A stretch of DNA of 64,000 bases, from positions 620,001 to 684,000 of the forward strand of contig NZ_FOUK01000002.1 of the NCBI RefSeq assembly GCF_900114845.1, written 5' to 3'. The position numbers and the translations under genes were made by a program. The stretch comes from Pimelobacter simplex. Its GTDB lineage: Bacteria > Actinomycetota > Actinomycetes > Propionibacteriales > Nocardioidaceae. The first letter of the stretch is position 1. Each line of letters starts with the position of its first letter. Shown here one piece after another: positions 8,601 through 16,404 of this stretch. The notes under the pieces were generated by a model. That model was not told where the DNA came from. It worked only from the letters and a program-made list of their open reading frames with translations, and made no database searches.

Positions 8601-10585
8601 GCCGGGAGCCGGAGCTCGACCCTGCTGCCGAGCCCGGCACTCGCCGTCCCCAGCCGGAGGACGGCGCCGAGCTCCTCGGCGCGCTCGCGCATCGAGCGCA
8701 GCCCGATGCCCTCGACCTTGTCCGCGGGCAGGCCGACCCCGTCGTCGGAGACGACGAAGAGGGTGTCGCCGTCGGCCCGCCGGCGCAGGTGCACCTCGCA
8801 CCGGCTGGCCTGCGCGTGCCGGCTGACGTTGAGCAGGGCCTCGCTCGCCATCTGGTAGACGGCGACCTGCACCGGCGGCTCCAGCTCGACGTCCGGGGCG
8901 ACCGTGACCTGCACGCTGAGGTCGTCGCCGGTGAAGCGCTCGGCGAGCGCGGTGAGCGCCGTCGTGAGGTCGCCGTCCTCGAGGGCCAGGGGGACGAGCG
9001 AGCGGCTCAGCCGGCGCACCTCCTCGCCCTGCTGGGCCAGCTCGCGCTCGAGCATGTCGAGCATCTCCTCGGCGGCCTCCGGGTCCCGCTCGCGCAGGCC
9101 CCGGGCGGCGACCAGGCCGAGCCGGATGCCGGCCAGGGCCGGGCCGAGGCCGTCGTGCAGGTCGCGGCGCAGCATCCGCCGCTCCTCGTGCCGGACGCCG
9201 GCCATCCGGCGCCGGGCGGTGGTCAGGGCGTCGACCGACTGGATCAGGTCGAGGGTCATGCCGACCAGGCCGGCCACCTCGGTCAGCATCCGGGTGGTGC
9301 GCTGGTCGAGCCGCTCCCCCGGCCGCGGCCGGGCGACCAGGACGCCGACGTCGCGCCCGCGGCTCGTCAGCGTCAGCACCAGGTCGTCGGCGGTGACCGC
9401 GGCCGGGTCGAGACCGGCGTCGCCGGGAGCCGCCGTCACGATGTGGACGTCGGCCAGCCGGAGGCTGCGGCACAGACCCGCGGCGAGGCTGTCGACGTCG
9501 AACTCGTCCTGGCCCTCGACGCTCGACAGCAGCCGGGCCGGGTCGGCACCGGTGCCGTAGACGAGGCGGTCGACCCGGCGCTGCACGAGGCGGCGCAGCG
9601 GCGTCGAGCCGAGGCCGACGAGACCGACGGCGAGCGCGAGCGTGACGTCGGACTGGCCGGGCAGCAGCTGGGCGGTGACGGCGATGAGCACCAGGTAGGC
9701 CAGCGCGATCGCCACCGTCATCACCGCCCAGACGACGCCGCGGTTGATCCGGGTGTCGACGCCCCACATCTGCTGGCCGAGCACCAGCACGAGCAGCGCG
9801 GCCGGCAGGAACAGCTGGGCCACCAGCAGGAGGCTCCCGCTCAGCTCGGCCGCCGGCCCCATCCAGTCGTCGGCCAGCGGCAGCAGGAAGGCGATCAGGG
9901 CCACGACCATCGCCGCGTGCCCGGCAAGGAGCCAGGACAGCCCGCGCCGCTCGGCGGCGGGAGTGCGCCGCACGCGCACGAGCAGCCAGACCAGCACCAG
10001 GACGCCGAGCAGGGCGACCGAGCGGTCGGGCCACAGGCCCCACGAGCGGATCATCGACTGCCACCACGCGACGTCGAAGCCGAACGGGTTGGGCGGAAGC
10101 CCCGGCACGACCACGGTCAGGCTCGGCACGACCGAGGCCACGATGGCGCCGCCCGCGACGACGAGCGCCGGCCAGCGCCGGCGCACCCCGGGCACGACGA
10201 GCAGCGGGATGACGGCCACCGTCGCGTAGACGCCCGGCACCCAGGCCCAGTAGGGCAGGTAGACGGCGAGGTCCTGCGCCGGCCAGTCGCCGTCGAGCGC
10301 GACGTAGCCGGTGGTGAGACCGGAGGCGCCGCAGCCGAGCGCGGTCAGCGCCAGCAGCCAGACCACCGGGTGCCGGGCCCGGGGCAGCATCATCAGCACC
10401 ACCGCGCCGTAGACCGCGGCGGTCACGACGTCCATGACCCAGTCGGCCACGTTGGGGGGCTGGGCGCCGGTCACGGCGAGCGCGACGATCGCGCCGGCGG
10501 CCAGCAGCCACGACGCGAGCGCGATCAGCCAGGCGACGACGGCCCAGCCGGTCGAGCCCGTCCAGCCGGCGCGGCGCGCGGTCAC
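8594..10585 (-). CDS. Membrane sensor histidine kinase, NarL/LuxR-partner (HisKA_3) type
   Basis: A 663-aa kinase. Roughly residues 10-330 hold many hydrophobic segments (about eight), an integral sensor. A GAF-like linker region follows (~350-450). Then comes the HisKA_3 dimerisation domain with the phospho-acceptor histidine in MLRRDLHDGLGPALAGIRLG, and an HATPase_c domain with the N-box SEALLNVSRHA and a DDGVGLP G-box. The start is the GTG at 10585: it overlaps the stop of the upstream regulator by four bases (GTGA), so the two are translationally coupled. Kinases of this class normally phosphorylate NarL-type regulators; here the partner is the unusual SARP-receiver fusion. The ligand is unknown. 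Confidence 0.88.
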   Translation of the reverse strand: MTARRAGWTGSTGWAVVAWLIALASWLLAAGAIVALAVTGAQPPNVADWVMDVVTAAVYGAVVLMMLPRARHPVVWLLALTALGCGASGLTTGYVALDGDWPAQDLAVYLPYWAWVPGVYATVAVIPLLVVPGVRRRWPALVVAGGAIVASVVPSLTVVVPGLPPNPFGFDVAWWQSMIRSWGLWPDRSVALLGVLVLVWLLVRVRRTPAAERRGLSWLLAGHAAMVVALIAFLLPLADDWMGPAAELSGSLLLVAQLFLPAALLVLVLGQQMWGVDTRINRGVVWAVMTVAIALAYLVLIAVTAQLLPGQSDVTLALAVGLVGLGSTPLRRLVQRRVDRLVYGTGADPARLLSSVEGQDEFDVDSLAAGLCRSLRLADVHIVTAAPGDAGLDPAAVTADDLVLTLTSRGRDVGVLVARPRPGERLDQRTTRMLTEVAGLVGMTLDLIQSVDALTTARRRMAGVRHEERRMLRRDLHDGLGPALAGIRLGLVAARGLRERDPEAAEEMLDMLERELAQQGEEVRRLSRSLVPLALEDGDLTTALTALAERFTGDDLSVQVTVAPDVELEPPVQVAVYQMASEALLNVSRHAQASRCEVHLRRRADGDTLFVVSDDGVGLPADKVEGIGLRSMRERAEELGAVLRLGTASAGLGSRVELRLPAS

Positions 10586-11862
10586 GGCCGGGCCAGGCGC
10601 GAGCGGGCGGCGCGCGCCACCGCCGAGCCGATGATGAGCTCGCCGCGGGCGACGCCGCGGATGGCGCGCTGCACGTCGTCGGCCTCCGCCGACTTGAGCA
10701 GGTAGCCGGCCGCACCGGCCTCGAGCGCCCGCGCGACGTGGTCGTCGTCCTCGTGCATGGTCATCACGAGGACCTTGAGGTCGGGGTGCGCGCGCAGCAG
10801 GTCGCGGGTGAGCTCGATGCCCGACTCGCCGCCGAGGTCGAGGTCCATGAGGACGACGTCGACACCGCGCGCCACCAGCTCGCGCGCGCCCGCGGCGTCG
10901 CCGGCGGCGCCGACGAGGTCGAGCCCGTCGAGCGAGCCGAGCAGCCCGGTCATGCCCATCCGGAACATCGGGTGGTCGTCGACGACGGCGACCCGGCACC
11001 TGTCCGCGGGGCGGCCGGTGCCCCCCGTCCCGGCGGGCACCTCGCCCGCGAGGCGCTGCTGGAGGATCGCGGTCTCGAGGACGCCGACGGCGGGACTCGC
11101 GTCGACGCCGAGGTCGTCGCGCAGGGTGTCGCGCAGCCGGCGCAGCGCGGTGAGCGCGTCGACCTGCCGGTCGGCGCGCACCAGGGCCGCGGCGTGGAGC
11201 AGCCAGAGCCGCTCGCGGTGCGGGTGCGCGGCGGTCTCGCTGCCGAGCCGGCGCGCGGCCTCGGCGGACCCGCCCTCGTGCATCCGGATCAGCTCCCGCA
11301 GCTCGACGGCGGCCGTGCGCACCTCGCGCAGCCGGTGGCGCTCGGCGGCGAGCGCCGGGGCGTCGCCGAGCTCGACGTAGGGCTCGCCGCGCCAGGCCGC
11401 GAGCGCCTCGTCGAGCGCGGCCGCGACCTCGGCGAGGGTGGCGGCACCGGGAGCGTCGGCGAGCGTCCAGGGTTGCTGCGGGTCGGTCCGCAGCGTCGCC
11501 GCGGCGGTGTCGACGGCGGCCTCGAGGAGCCCGGCGTCGATGGCGTCGGCGGGCAGCCGCAGGGCGTAGCCCAGCGACGAGGTCTGGATGACCGTGCCGG
11601 CGCCCCGCGGTGCCCGCTGCGGCTCCAGCACCTTGCGCAGGCCGGCGACGTAGCCCTGCACGGTGACGACGTGGCTGGCCGGCGGCTCGTCGCCCCACAG
11701 CGCCTCGACGAGGCTGTCGAGGCTGACCGGCCGGCCGCGGTGGAGCGCGAGCGCCGCCAGCACCTGGCGCGGCTTGGGCGCGCCGAGGTCGAGGACCCGG
11801 CCGTCGACCTCGACCTCGACCGGGCCGAGCACACGCACTCTCACCCGCGAAAGGCTAGCCAT
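10582..11862 (-). CDS. SARP-type activator fused to a C-terminal response-regulator receiver
   Basis: A 426-aa regulator with an unusual domain order. Residues ~8-100 are an OmpR-like winged helix (VRVLGPVEVEVDGRVLDLG, PRQVLAALALHRGRPVS), ~105-255 a bacterial transcriptional activation (BTAD) domain as in AfsR/DnrI SARPs, and ~288-410 a CheY-like receiver. The receiver keeps the acidic pair D295/D296, phospho-acceptor D340 (VVLMDLDLGG), T368 and K390. It resembles NarL-type receivers, but the protein stops about 36 residues after K390, so the LuxR helix-turn-helix is missing. DNA binding would therefore come from the N-terminal SARP domain, switched by phosphorylation from the adjacent kinase. 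It starts 9 bases after the propeller gene stop, within the same operon. Confidence 0.85.
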   Translation of the reverse strand: MASLSRVRVRVLGPVEVEVDGRVLDLGAPKPRQVLAALALHRGRPVSLDSLVEALWGDEPPASHVVTVQGYVAGLRKVLEPQRAPRGAGTVIQTSSLGYALRLPADAIDAGLLEAAVDTAAATLRTDPQQPWTLADAPGAATLAEVAAALDEALAAWRGEPYVELGDAPALAAERHRLREVRTAAVELRELIRMHEGGSAEAARRLGSETAAHPHRERLWLLHAAALVRADRQVDALTALRRLRDTLRDDLGVDASPAVGVLETAILQQRLAGEVPAGTGGTGRPADRCRVAVVDDHPMFRMGMTGLLGSLDGLDLVGAAGDAAGARELVARGVDVVLMDLDLGGESGIELTRDLLRAHPDLKVLVMTMHEDDDHVARALEAGAAGYLLKSAEADDVQRAIRGVARGELIIGSAVARAARSRLARP

Positions 11863-11871
11863 CTGCGACCG

Positions 11872-13167
11872 TCAGCGCCGGACCTTGACGCGCTTGCTCG
11901 TCCACGTCGTCCCGACGAGGCCCGGCTTGCTCGCGACCACGCGGACCGAGATCCGCTTGCCACGGTCCTTCTTCGTCACCCGGTACGCCGCCTTGCGCGC
12001 GCCGGGGACCGGCTTGCCGTTGCGCAGCCACTGGTAGGTCACCGTGCGCGGCGTCGTCGACCAGACCGCGCCGCGGAGCTTGAGCACCTTGCCCACGCGG
12101 GCCTTGCCGGTCAGCCGGGGCGGGACCTTCAGCGTGAGCCGGACCGTGGCCGGCGGCGGGTCCGGCAGCTTCACCGACGTCCAGGAGACCTCCCCACCGC
12201 CGGCGACGACCCGGCGCGCGGGCTGCCCGCAGTCCAGCGGACCTGGCTTGAGCCAGATGCCGTCGGCCTGGGCCCACGCGACGGCGCTGCCGTCGGGAGC
12301 GAACGCCGGGCTGGACTGCGCGCCCGTCCCCGGCTGCTGGCACACCGTCGTCGCGGGCGCCAGGAAGCTGCCGCCCACGATGTCGCCGTTGATCTCGTAC
12401 GTCGTCACGCGGGCCGCCGCACCCGTCCCCCGGGTGGTCGCCAGCATCCGGCCGTCGCGCGAGACCACCGGCTCGGTGAGCGGCACGAACATCGGGAACT
12501 CCCCGTCGTGGAACCAGTCCTGCGACTGCCCCGGCAGGTCGAAGAGGCGCAGCCCCTGTCCGGGCGAGCCGTTGCCGATCAGCCGGGTGCCGCTCACCCA
12601 GCTCGGGTGGTCGTCGGCCGACGCCCCCGGGCTCAGCACCGATCCGGACCCGTCGGCCGCCCCCACCCCGCTCGCCGCGTAGTCGCGGCAGTCGGTGAAC
12701 ACGCAGTGGAAGTCGCGGTAGGTGTAGGCGATCTTGCTGCCGTCGGGCGAGACGGCCGCGGCGACCACGGTGCCGCCGTACTGGTAGCCCCACTGGTCGA
12801 AGACGTCCGGCGGGTCGAACGAGCCGAGCACGGCGCCCGTCCGGCTCAGCCGGTAGACCTTCGTGCCCCGGGCGGCGACCACGGTGCCCAGGTCGTCACC
12901 GGACGGCGACACCCACGGCGCGGCGGCCGTTCCGTCGGTGGTCAGCCGGCGCTCGCCGGTCCCGTCGGGGCGCGCGATGTGGACGTCGTGGTCCTTGATG
13001 TAGACGAGCGCACCCGGCGCCGTCGGGGTGGCCGAGGTGCTCGGGGTGGTCGGGGTGGTCGAGGTGGTCGGGGTGGCGGCGGCCGTGGCGGCGGTGGCGG
13101 CGGTGGCGGCGGTCGTCGCCACCAGCGCGAGCAGACCGGTCGCGAGCGCCCCTCTGCGGAGCGCCAT
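11872..13167 (-). CDS. Secreted propeller protein with Ig-like domain (paralogue 2)
   Basis: A 431-aa paralogue of the 6475 protein. It has a signal peptide (MALRRGALATGLLALVA, then a low-complexity Ala/Thr/Pro/Ser linker to about residue 50), PD40-like propeller blades (ALVYIKDHDVHIARPDGTG, VSPDGSKIAYTYRDFHC) and a C-terminal Ig-like domain (YQWLRNGKPVPGARK, KKDRGKRISVRV). The ATG at 13167 overlaps the FAD-oxidase stop by one base (TGATG). The SARP-receiver gene begins 9 bases downstream. Of the four paralogues this is the only one physically tied to signalling genes, so it may be a secreted sensor or the output of that pathway. Function unknown. Confidence 0.78.
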   Translation of the reverse strand: MALRRGALATGLLALVATTAATAATAATAAATPTTSTTPTTPSTSATPTAPGALVYIKDHDVHIARPDGTGERRLTTDGTAAAPWVSPSGDDLGTVVAARGTKVYRLSRTGAVLGSFDPPDVFDQWGYQYGGTVVAAAVSPDGSKIAYTYRDFHCVFTDCRDYAASGVGAADGSGSVLSPGASADDHPSWVSGTRLIGNGSPGQGLRLFDLPGQSQDWFHDGEFPMFVPLTEPVVSRDGRMLATTRGTGAAARVTTYEINGDIVGGSFLAPATTVCQQPGTGAQSSPAFAPDGSAVAWAQADGIWLKPGPLDCGQPARRVVAGGGEVSWTSVKLPDPPPATVRLTLKVPPRLTGKARVGKVLKLRGAVWSTTPRTVTYQWLRNGKPVPGARKAAYRVTKKDRGKRISVRVVASKPGLVGTTWTSKRVKVRR

Positions 13168-14459
13168 CAGTGGCCCACGATCCCGGCCGGGTCGTAGGTC
13201 GCCCGGACCTGCGCCAGCCGCTCGCGGACCTCGGCCGGCCAGGCCGTGTCGAGGGCGGCCGGCTGGTTGAGCGCGCCGACGAAGTTGGGCTGGAAGCCAC
13301 CGTTCGCCCAGGGCGCGAGCGCGCGGGCGAGGCTCCCCACAGCTGCGGGGATCGGGCCCTCGAACAGCTCCGGCACCGGGGCGCCGACGACGAACAGCCC
13401 GTACGCCGCGTCGCGCCCGGCGACCGCGTCGGGGACGACCGGCGCCTCGGCGAGGCGTCCGCCCAGCAGCCGCAGCTCGACGACCGCCAGCGGCGCACGT
13501 GCCTGCGGTCCGGCGGCGGCGAGCACCGCGCGGGCGGCGTCGGCGTCGAACGCGCGCAGCAGCGCACCCGCCTCCAGCACCGGCATCGGCTGGTCGGGGT
13601 CCGCGTGCACCGCGCCGATCGCGGCCGCGGGCAGCACCGCGAGCGTGTCGAGGATCGGCTCCGCGACCTTGCGCATCGGCTCGACGAGACCGGCGGCCAG
13701 CACCGGGCTCTCCTCGGCCCCGAGCGGGACGGCGACCCGCACGTGCACGACGTACCGGCCGCGCAGCGGCGCCGGCACCGGCTCGGCGTCCGGCAGCTGC
13801 AGCAGCGCGACGGAGGTGTTGACCTGCGCGGGCACCTCGGCGGACCAGGCCGCCCACTCGGTCAGCACCGCCTCGGCGTCGGCGCCGTCGAAGAACAGGC
13901 CGCCGCCGTACACCTGGGTGAGGCGGAGCAGGTCGAGCTCGACCGAGGTCACGACGCCGGGGACGTGCTTGCCGCCGAGGAGCGCCCAGAACAGCTCCGG
14001 GTGGCTGGTCGCCGAGGCGGTGACGACCTCGCCGGTGCCGGTGACGACCTCGGCGGAGCACAGGTAGTCGCTGCCCCAGCCGTAGGTGCGCCCGAGCGGG
14101 CTGAGCCCGCCCCCGAGCAGGTAGCCGACCGCGCCGACGCCGGGCGCCGAGCCCGCCAGCGGGGTCAGCCCGTGCGGGGCGGTGGCCTCGAGGACCTGCG
14201 CCCACGTGGTGCCGGCGCCGATCCGGGCCACGCCACGGGCCGGGTCGACGGTGACGCCCGCCAGGCCGCGGGTGAGGAGGGCGATGCCGCCCTCGATCGC
14301 GTGGGTCCAGCCGTGACCGGTGCCGACGGGGTGGACCTGCTGGCCGGCGTCCGCCGCACGGCGTACGACGGCGGCGACCTCGGCGGCGCTGCGCGGCTCG
14401 GCCACCTCGGCCGGGGCATGGCGCTGGGCGAGGTTGAAGACGGGGAGTTGCTCAGGCAT
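13167..14459 (-). CDS. FAD-binding (PCMH/BBE-like) oxidoreductase
   Basis: A 430-aa flavoprotein. Residues ~15-185 match the PCMH-type FAD-binding domain (VAEPRSAAEVAAVVRRA, PVGTGHGWTHAIEGG with a possible flavinylated His, AGSAPGVGAVGYLLGGGLS). The C-terminal half is a substrate domain ending in ATYDPAGIVGH. Relatives oxidise alcohols, sugars or aromatic compounds using O2; the substrate cannot be told. No export signal is evident. It is the second gene of a five-gene operon. A 71-bp gap separates it from the upstream lipoprotein gene and contains two heptamer repeats that may be a regulator site. Confidence 0.82.
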   Translation of the reverse strand: MPEQLPVFNLAQRHAPAEVAEPRSAAEVAAVVRRAADAGQQVHPVGTGHGWTHAIEGGIALLTRGLAGVTVDPARGVARIGAGTTWAQVLEATAPHGLTPLAGSAPGVGAVGYLLGGGLSPLGRTYGWGSDYLCSAEVVTGTGEVVTASATSHPELFWALLGGKHVPGVVTSVELDLLRLTQVYGGGLFFDGADAEAVLTEWAAWSAEVPAQVNTSVALLQLPDAEPVPAPLRGRYVVHVRVAVPLGAEESPVLAAGLVEPMRKVAEPILDTLAVLPAAAIGAVHADPDQPMPVLEAGALLRAFDADAARAVLAAAGPQARAPLAVVELRLLGGRLAEAPVVPDAVAGRDAAYGLFVVGAPVPELFEGPIPAAVGSLARALAPWANGGFQPNFVGALNQPAALDTAWPAEVRERLAQVRATYDPAGIVGH

Positions 14460-14502
14460 GGATGTTCCTTCGTTGGGTTGCGGACAGGTTCGCGGCGCCT
14501 GC

Positions 14503-14520
14503 TGGAGCCGCGCTGGAGAC
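14503..14520. promoter_or_regulatory. Direct heptamers 11 bp apart, candidate SARP box
   Basis: TGGAGCC at 14503-14509 and TGGAGAC at 14514-14520 are spaced exactly 11 bp, the periodicity of known SARP operators. They lie between the lipoprotein gene and the FAD-oxidase start, 44 bp upstream of the latter. Similar heptamers occur at 15317-15345 and 6352-6369. Confidence 0.35.
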
Positions 14521-14530
14521 GGACTGGTGG

Positions 14531-15292
14531 TCAGCCGGCGAGCGCGTCGAGCTCGTCGGGAGCGACGACGTCGTCCGCGGCGGGCGTGGCCACGTCCGGG
14601 ACGACGTCGAAGTCGGAGAACGTCATCGTGGCCGGCGCCTCGCCGCCCGGGCGCTCGGTGCGCACGAGGTAGTGGGGCGCGTCCGCGCGGATGTACCCGT
14701 ACGTCGTGCCGCCCCCGCCCGCGCCCCGGCCCTGGTTCCCGTCGTCGCTGCGGATGCGCAGCGCCGGGGCGCCGTCGACCTCCTCGGTCCCGGCGCTGCT
14801 GTAGACGCGGCCGTCCTCGGGAGCCGAGATCAGGCTGCTCATGATCGAGCGGAAGTCGCACAGCGCCCGCAGGTCGTCGTCCTCGAGGACGACCCAGCGC
14901 TCGCCGACGACCTCCGCGATCTGCTCGCCGGCGTCGTCGGCATCGGGATCGGCATCGACGATCGAGGACCACAGCGTCGCGTCGGGGCGGAACCACGCCC
15001 CGTCCTCGGTGGCCCGGACCTCGGCCACGCCACCGTCGACGCCCAGGGTGCCGGCGCAGCTGCCGTCGTCGGCGAGCGCCAGGTCGACGTCGAGCGGGCG
15101 GCCGGCGTTGGTCAGCGTGCCGGTCAGGTGGACGGCGTGCAGGCCGGCCATCGCCGTGCGGGCCGCCGCGACCTGGTCGGCCGGGGCCTTGCCGGCGAAG
15201 CTCGGAGGGGCCGGCTCGTCGTCCGTCCCGCACCCGCCCACCAGGGCGGCGAGGAGCGCGATCGTCGCGGCCAGTCGTGTCGTGTGGTCCAT
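14531..15292 (-). CDS. Putative secreted lipoprotein (LppX/LprG-like)
   Basis: A 253-aa predicted lipoprotein. The start at 15292 (MDHTTRLAATIALLAALVGGC) gives a clean signal peptide and lipobox (LVGG-C). The mature part opens with an AARTAMAGLHAVHLTGTL pattern and beta-rich repeats that recall the LppX/LprAFG (LolA-like) group, which bind lipids or report on surface conditions. It is first in the operon lipoprotein, FAD oxidase, propeller protein, SARP-receiver, kinase. It is divergent from the secreted protein at 15400 over 107 bp that contain three 11-bp-spaced heptamers. Family placement is tentative. Confidence 0.7.
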   Translation of the reverse strand: MDHTTRLAATIALLAALVGGCGTDDEPAPPSFAGKAPADQVAAARTAMAGLHAVHLTGTLTNAGRPLDVDLALADDGSCAGTLGVDGGVAEVRATEDGAWFRPDATLWSSIVDADPDADDAGEQIAEVVGERWVVLEDDDLRALCDFRSIMSSLISAPEDGRVYSSAGTEEVDGAPALRIRSDDGNQGRGAGGGGTTYGYIRADAPHYLVRTERPGGEAPATMTFSDFDVVPDVATPAADDVVAPDELDALAG

Positions 15293-15316
15293 GGCGCCGA
15301 CGCTGTCAGCGGGCGC

Positions 15317-15345
15317 CGGGAGCACAGCGGGGCTTTGTTGGAGAC
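15317..15345. promoter_or_regulatory. Three heptamers with 11-bp period in a divergent promoter region
   Basis: CGGGAGC (15317), CGGGGCT (15328) and TGGAGAC (15339) are each 11 bp apart, in the 107-bp region between the lipoprotein operon and the divergent secreted-protein/propeller operon. The layout is that expected of a SARP-type operator. No clear -10/-35 could be assigned, so this remains a candidate. Confidence 0.35.
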
Positions 15346-15399
15346 CCGTCCCCAGTGCGACCGCAGCGCCGTCCCAACCACGCCTTGTGTGATCGCGTC

Positions 15400-16404
15400 A
15401 TGAGACTCCGCACCCTGCTCAGGCTGGCCGCCGTCGGCGCCATGAGCGCCACCCTGCTCAGCGCCGCCCCGGTGGCTCCGGGCCACGCCGTCCCCCAGGG
15501 CGATCCGCCCGGCACCACCTACGTCTACCGCGGCACCTTCACCGCCGAGGTCAGCCACAGCCTCCTGGTCGACTGGGCCGACAACGACAACGACGACCGC
15601 GCGGTGTCCGCCACCATCGCGGGCACCCTCCCCAGCGTGAAGATGGACGACCTCGACCTGTTCTCGCTCAGCCCGGCCAGCAACACCGTCCGGGTCGTCT
15701 CGGCGGTCGGCTCCGGCTTCACCCACACCAACTCGGGGCGCCACGAGCGCGTGTGCAAGGCGACGACGGCGACCGTCAGCGGGAGGCCGACGCTGCTGCC
15801 CGACCGGACCCGGGGCGCCAACGCGTTCGTCCCCTTCTCGCTCCTGACCATGCCGGGCAAGTGCACCGACAGCGACGGCGTGTCGTCGACGATCACCTAC
15901 CACTACGGCCCTCTCGTCACGGACCTCTGGGACGGCCGGGCCGGCGACGACAAGCTCGAGCTGCGCTTCCACGCTGCGCGCGGGCTGCCGCCACTGCAGG
16001 GAGCCGACACCTGCCCCGGCTACATCCCCGGCCAGACCGAGGTCTGCAGCTACGAGATCGACGGCGTCCTGACCCTGCACCTCGTCAAGAAGGTGCCGCC
16101 CACACCGAAGCCGTCACCCAAGCCGGGCAAGGCGACGCTCACGCCGGGGGCGAAGAAGGTCTCGGCGCCCGTCGGCTGCCCGGCCCGGTGCACCGTCAAA
16201 GTCCGGGTCACCCCGCTCGAGGGTGGCCCCGCGCTCGCCGTCCGCCGCGTCACCCCCGCCGTCGGCCGGGTGGTCCCGGTCAAGGTCTCCATCCCTGCCG
16301 CGAAGCGGCGCCTGGTCAAGAAGGCGGGTGGCGTGCGCGTGAAGCTCACCTACCGGCTCGCCGGCGGTGCGTCGTACACCGAGACCCGCAAGGCCCGGCT
16401 GTGA
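15400..16404 (+). CDS. Secreted protein of unknown function
   Basis: A 334-aa exported protein with a signal peptide (MRLRTLLRLAAVGAMSATLL, cleavage near APGHAVPQG). The mature region is beta-rich, with five cysteines in the middle (RVCKAT, GKCTDS, DTCPGYIPG, EVCSYE) and a proline-rich linker (PPTPKPSPKPGKA), followed by a C-terminal ~75-residue beta domain. I do not recognise the family. It overlaps the next gene, propeller paralogue 3, by four bases (GTGA), so the two are co-translated and probably work together at the cell surface. Confidence 0.72.
   Translation: MRLRTLLRLAAVGAMSATLLSAAPVAPGHAVPQGDPPGTTYVYRGTFTAEVSHSLLVDWADNDNDDRAVSATIAGTLPSVKMDDLDLFSLSPASNTVRVVSAVGSGFTHTNSGRHERVCKATTATVSGRPTLLPDRTRGANAFVPFSLLTMPGKCTDSDGVSSTITYHYGPLVTDLWDGRAGDDKLELRFHAARGLPPLQGADTCPGYIPGQTEVCSYEIDGVLTLHLVKKVPPTPKPSPKPGKATLTPGAKKVSAPVGCPARCTVKVRVTPLEGGPALAVRRVTPAVGRVVPVKVSIPAAKRRLVKKAGGVRVKLTYRLAGGASYTETRKARL

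Noticed and set aside
10582-11862. SARP as pathway-specific activator of an antibiotic cluster
   Set aside because: No polyketide, NRPS or other biosynthetic genes within the window; the gene is in an operon with a sensor kinase and surface proteins.
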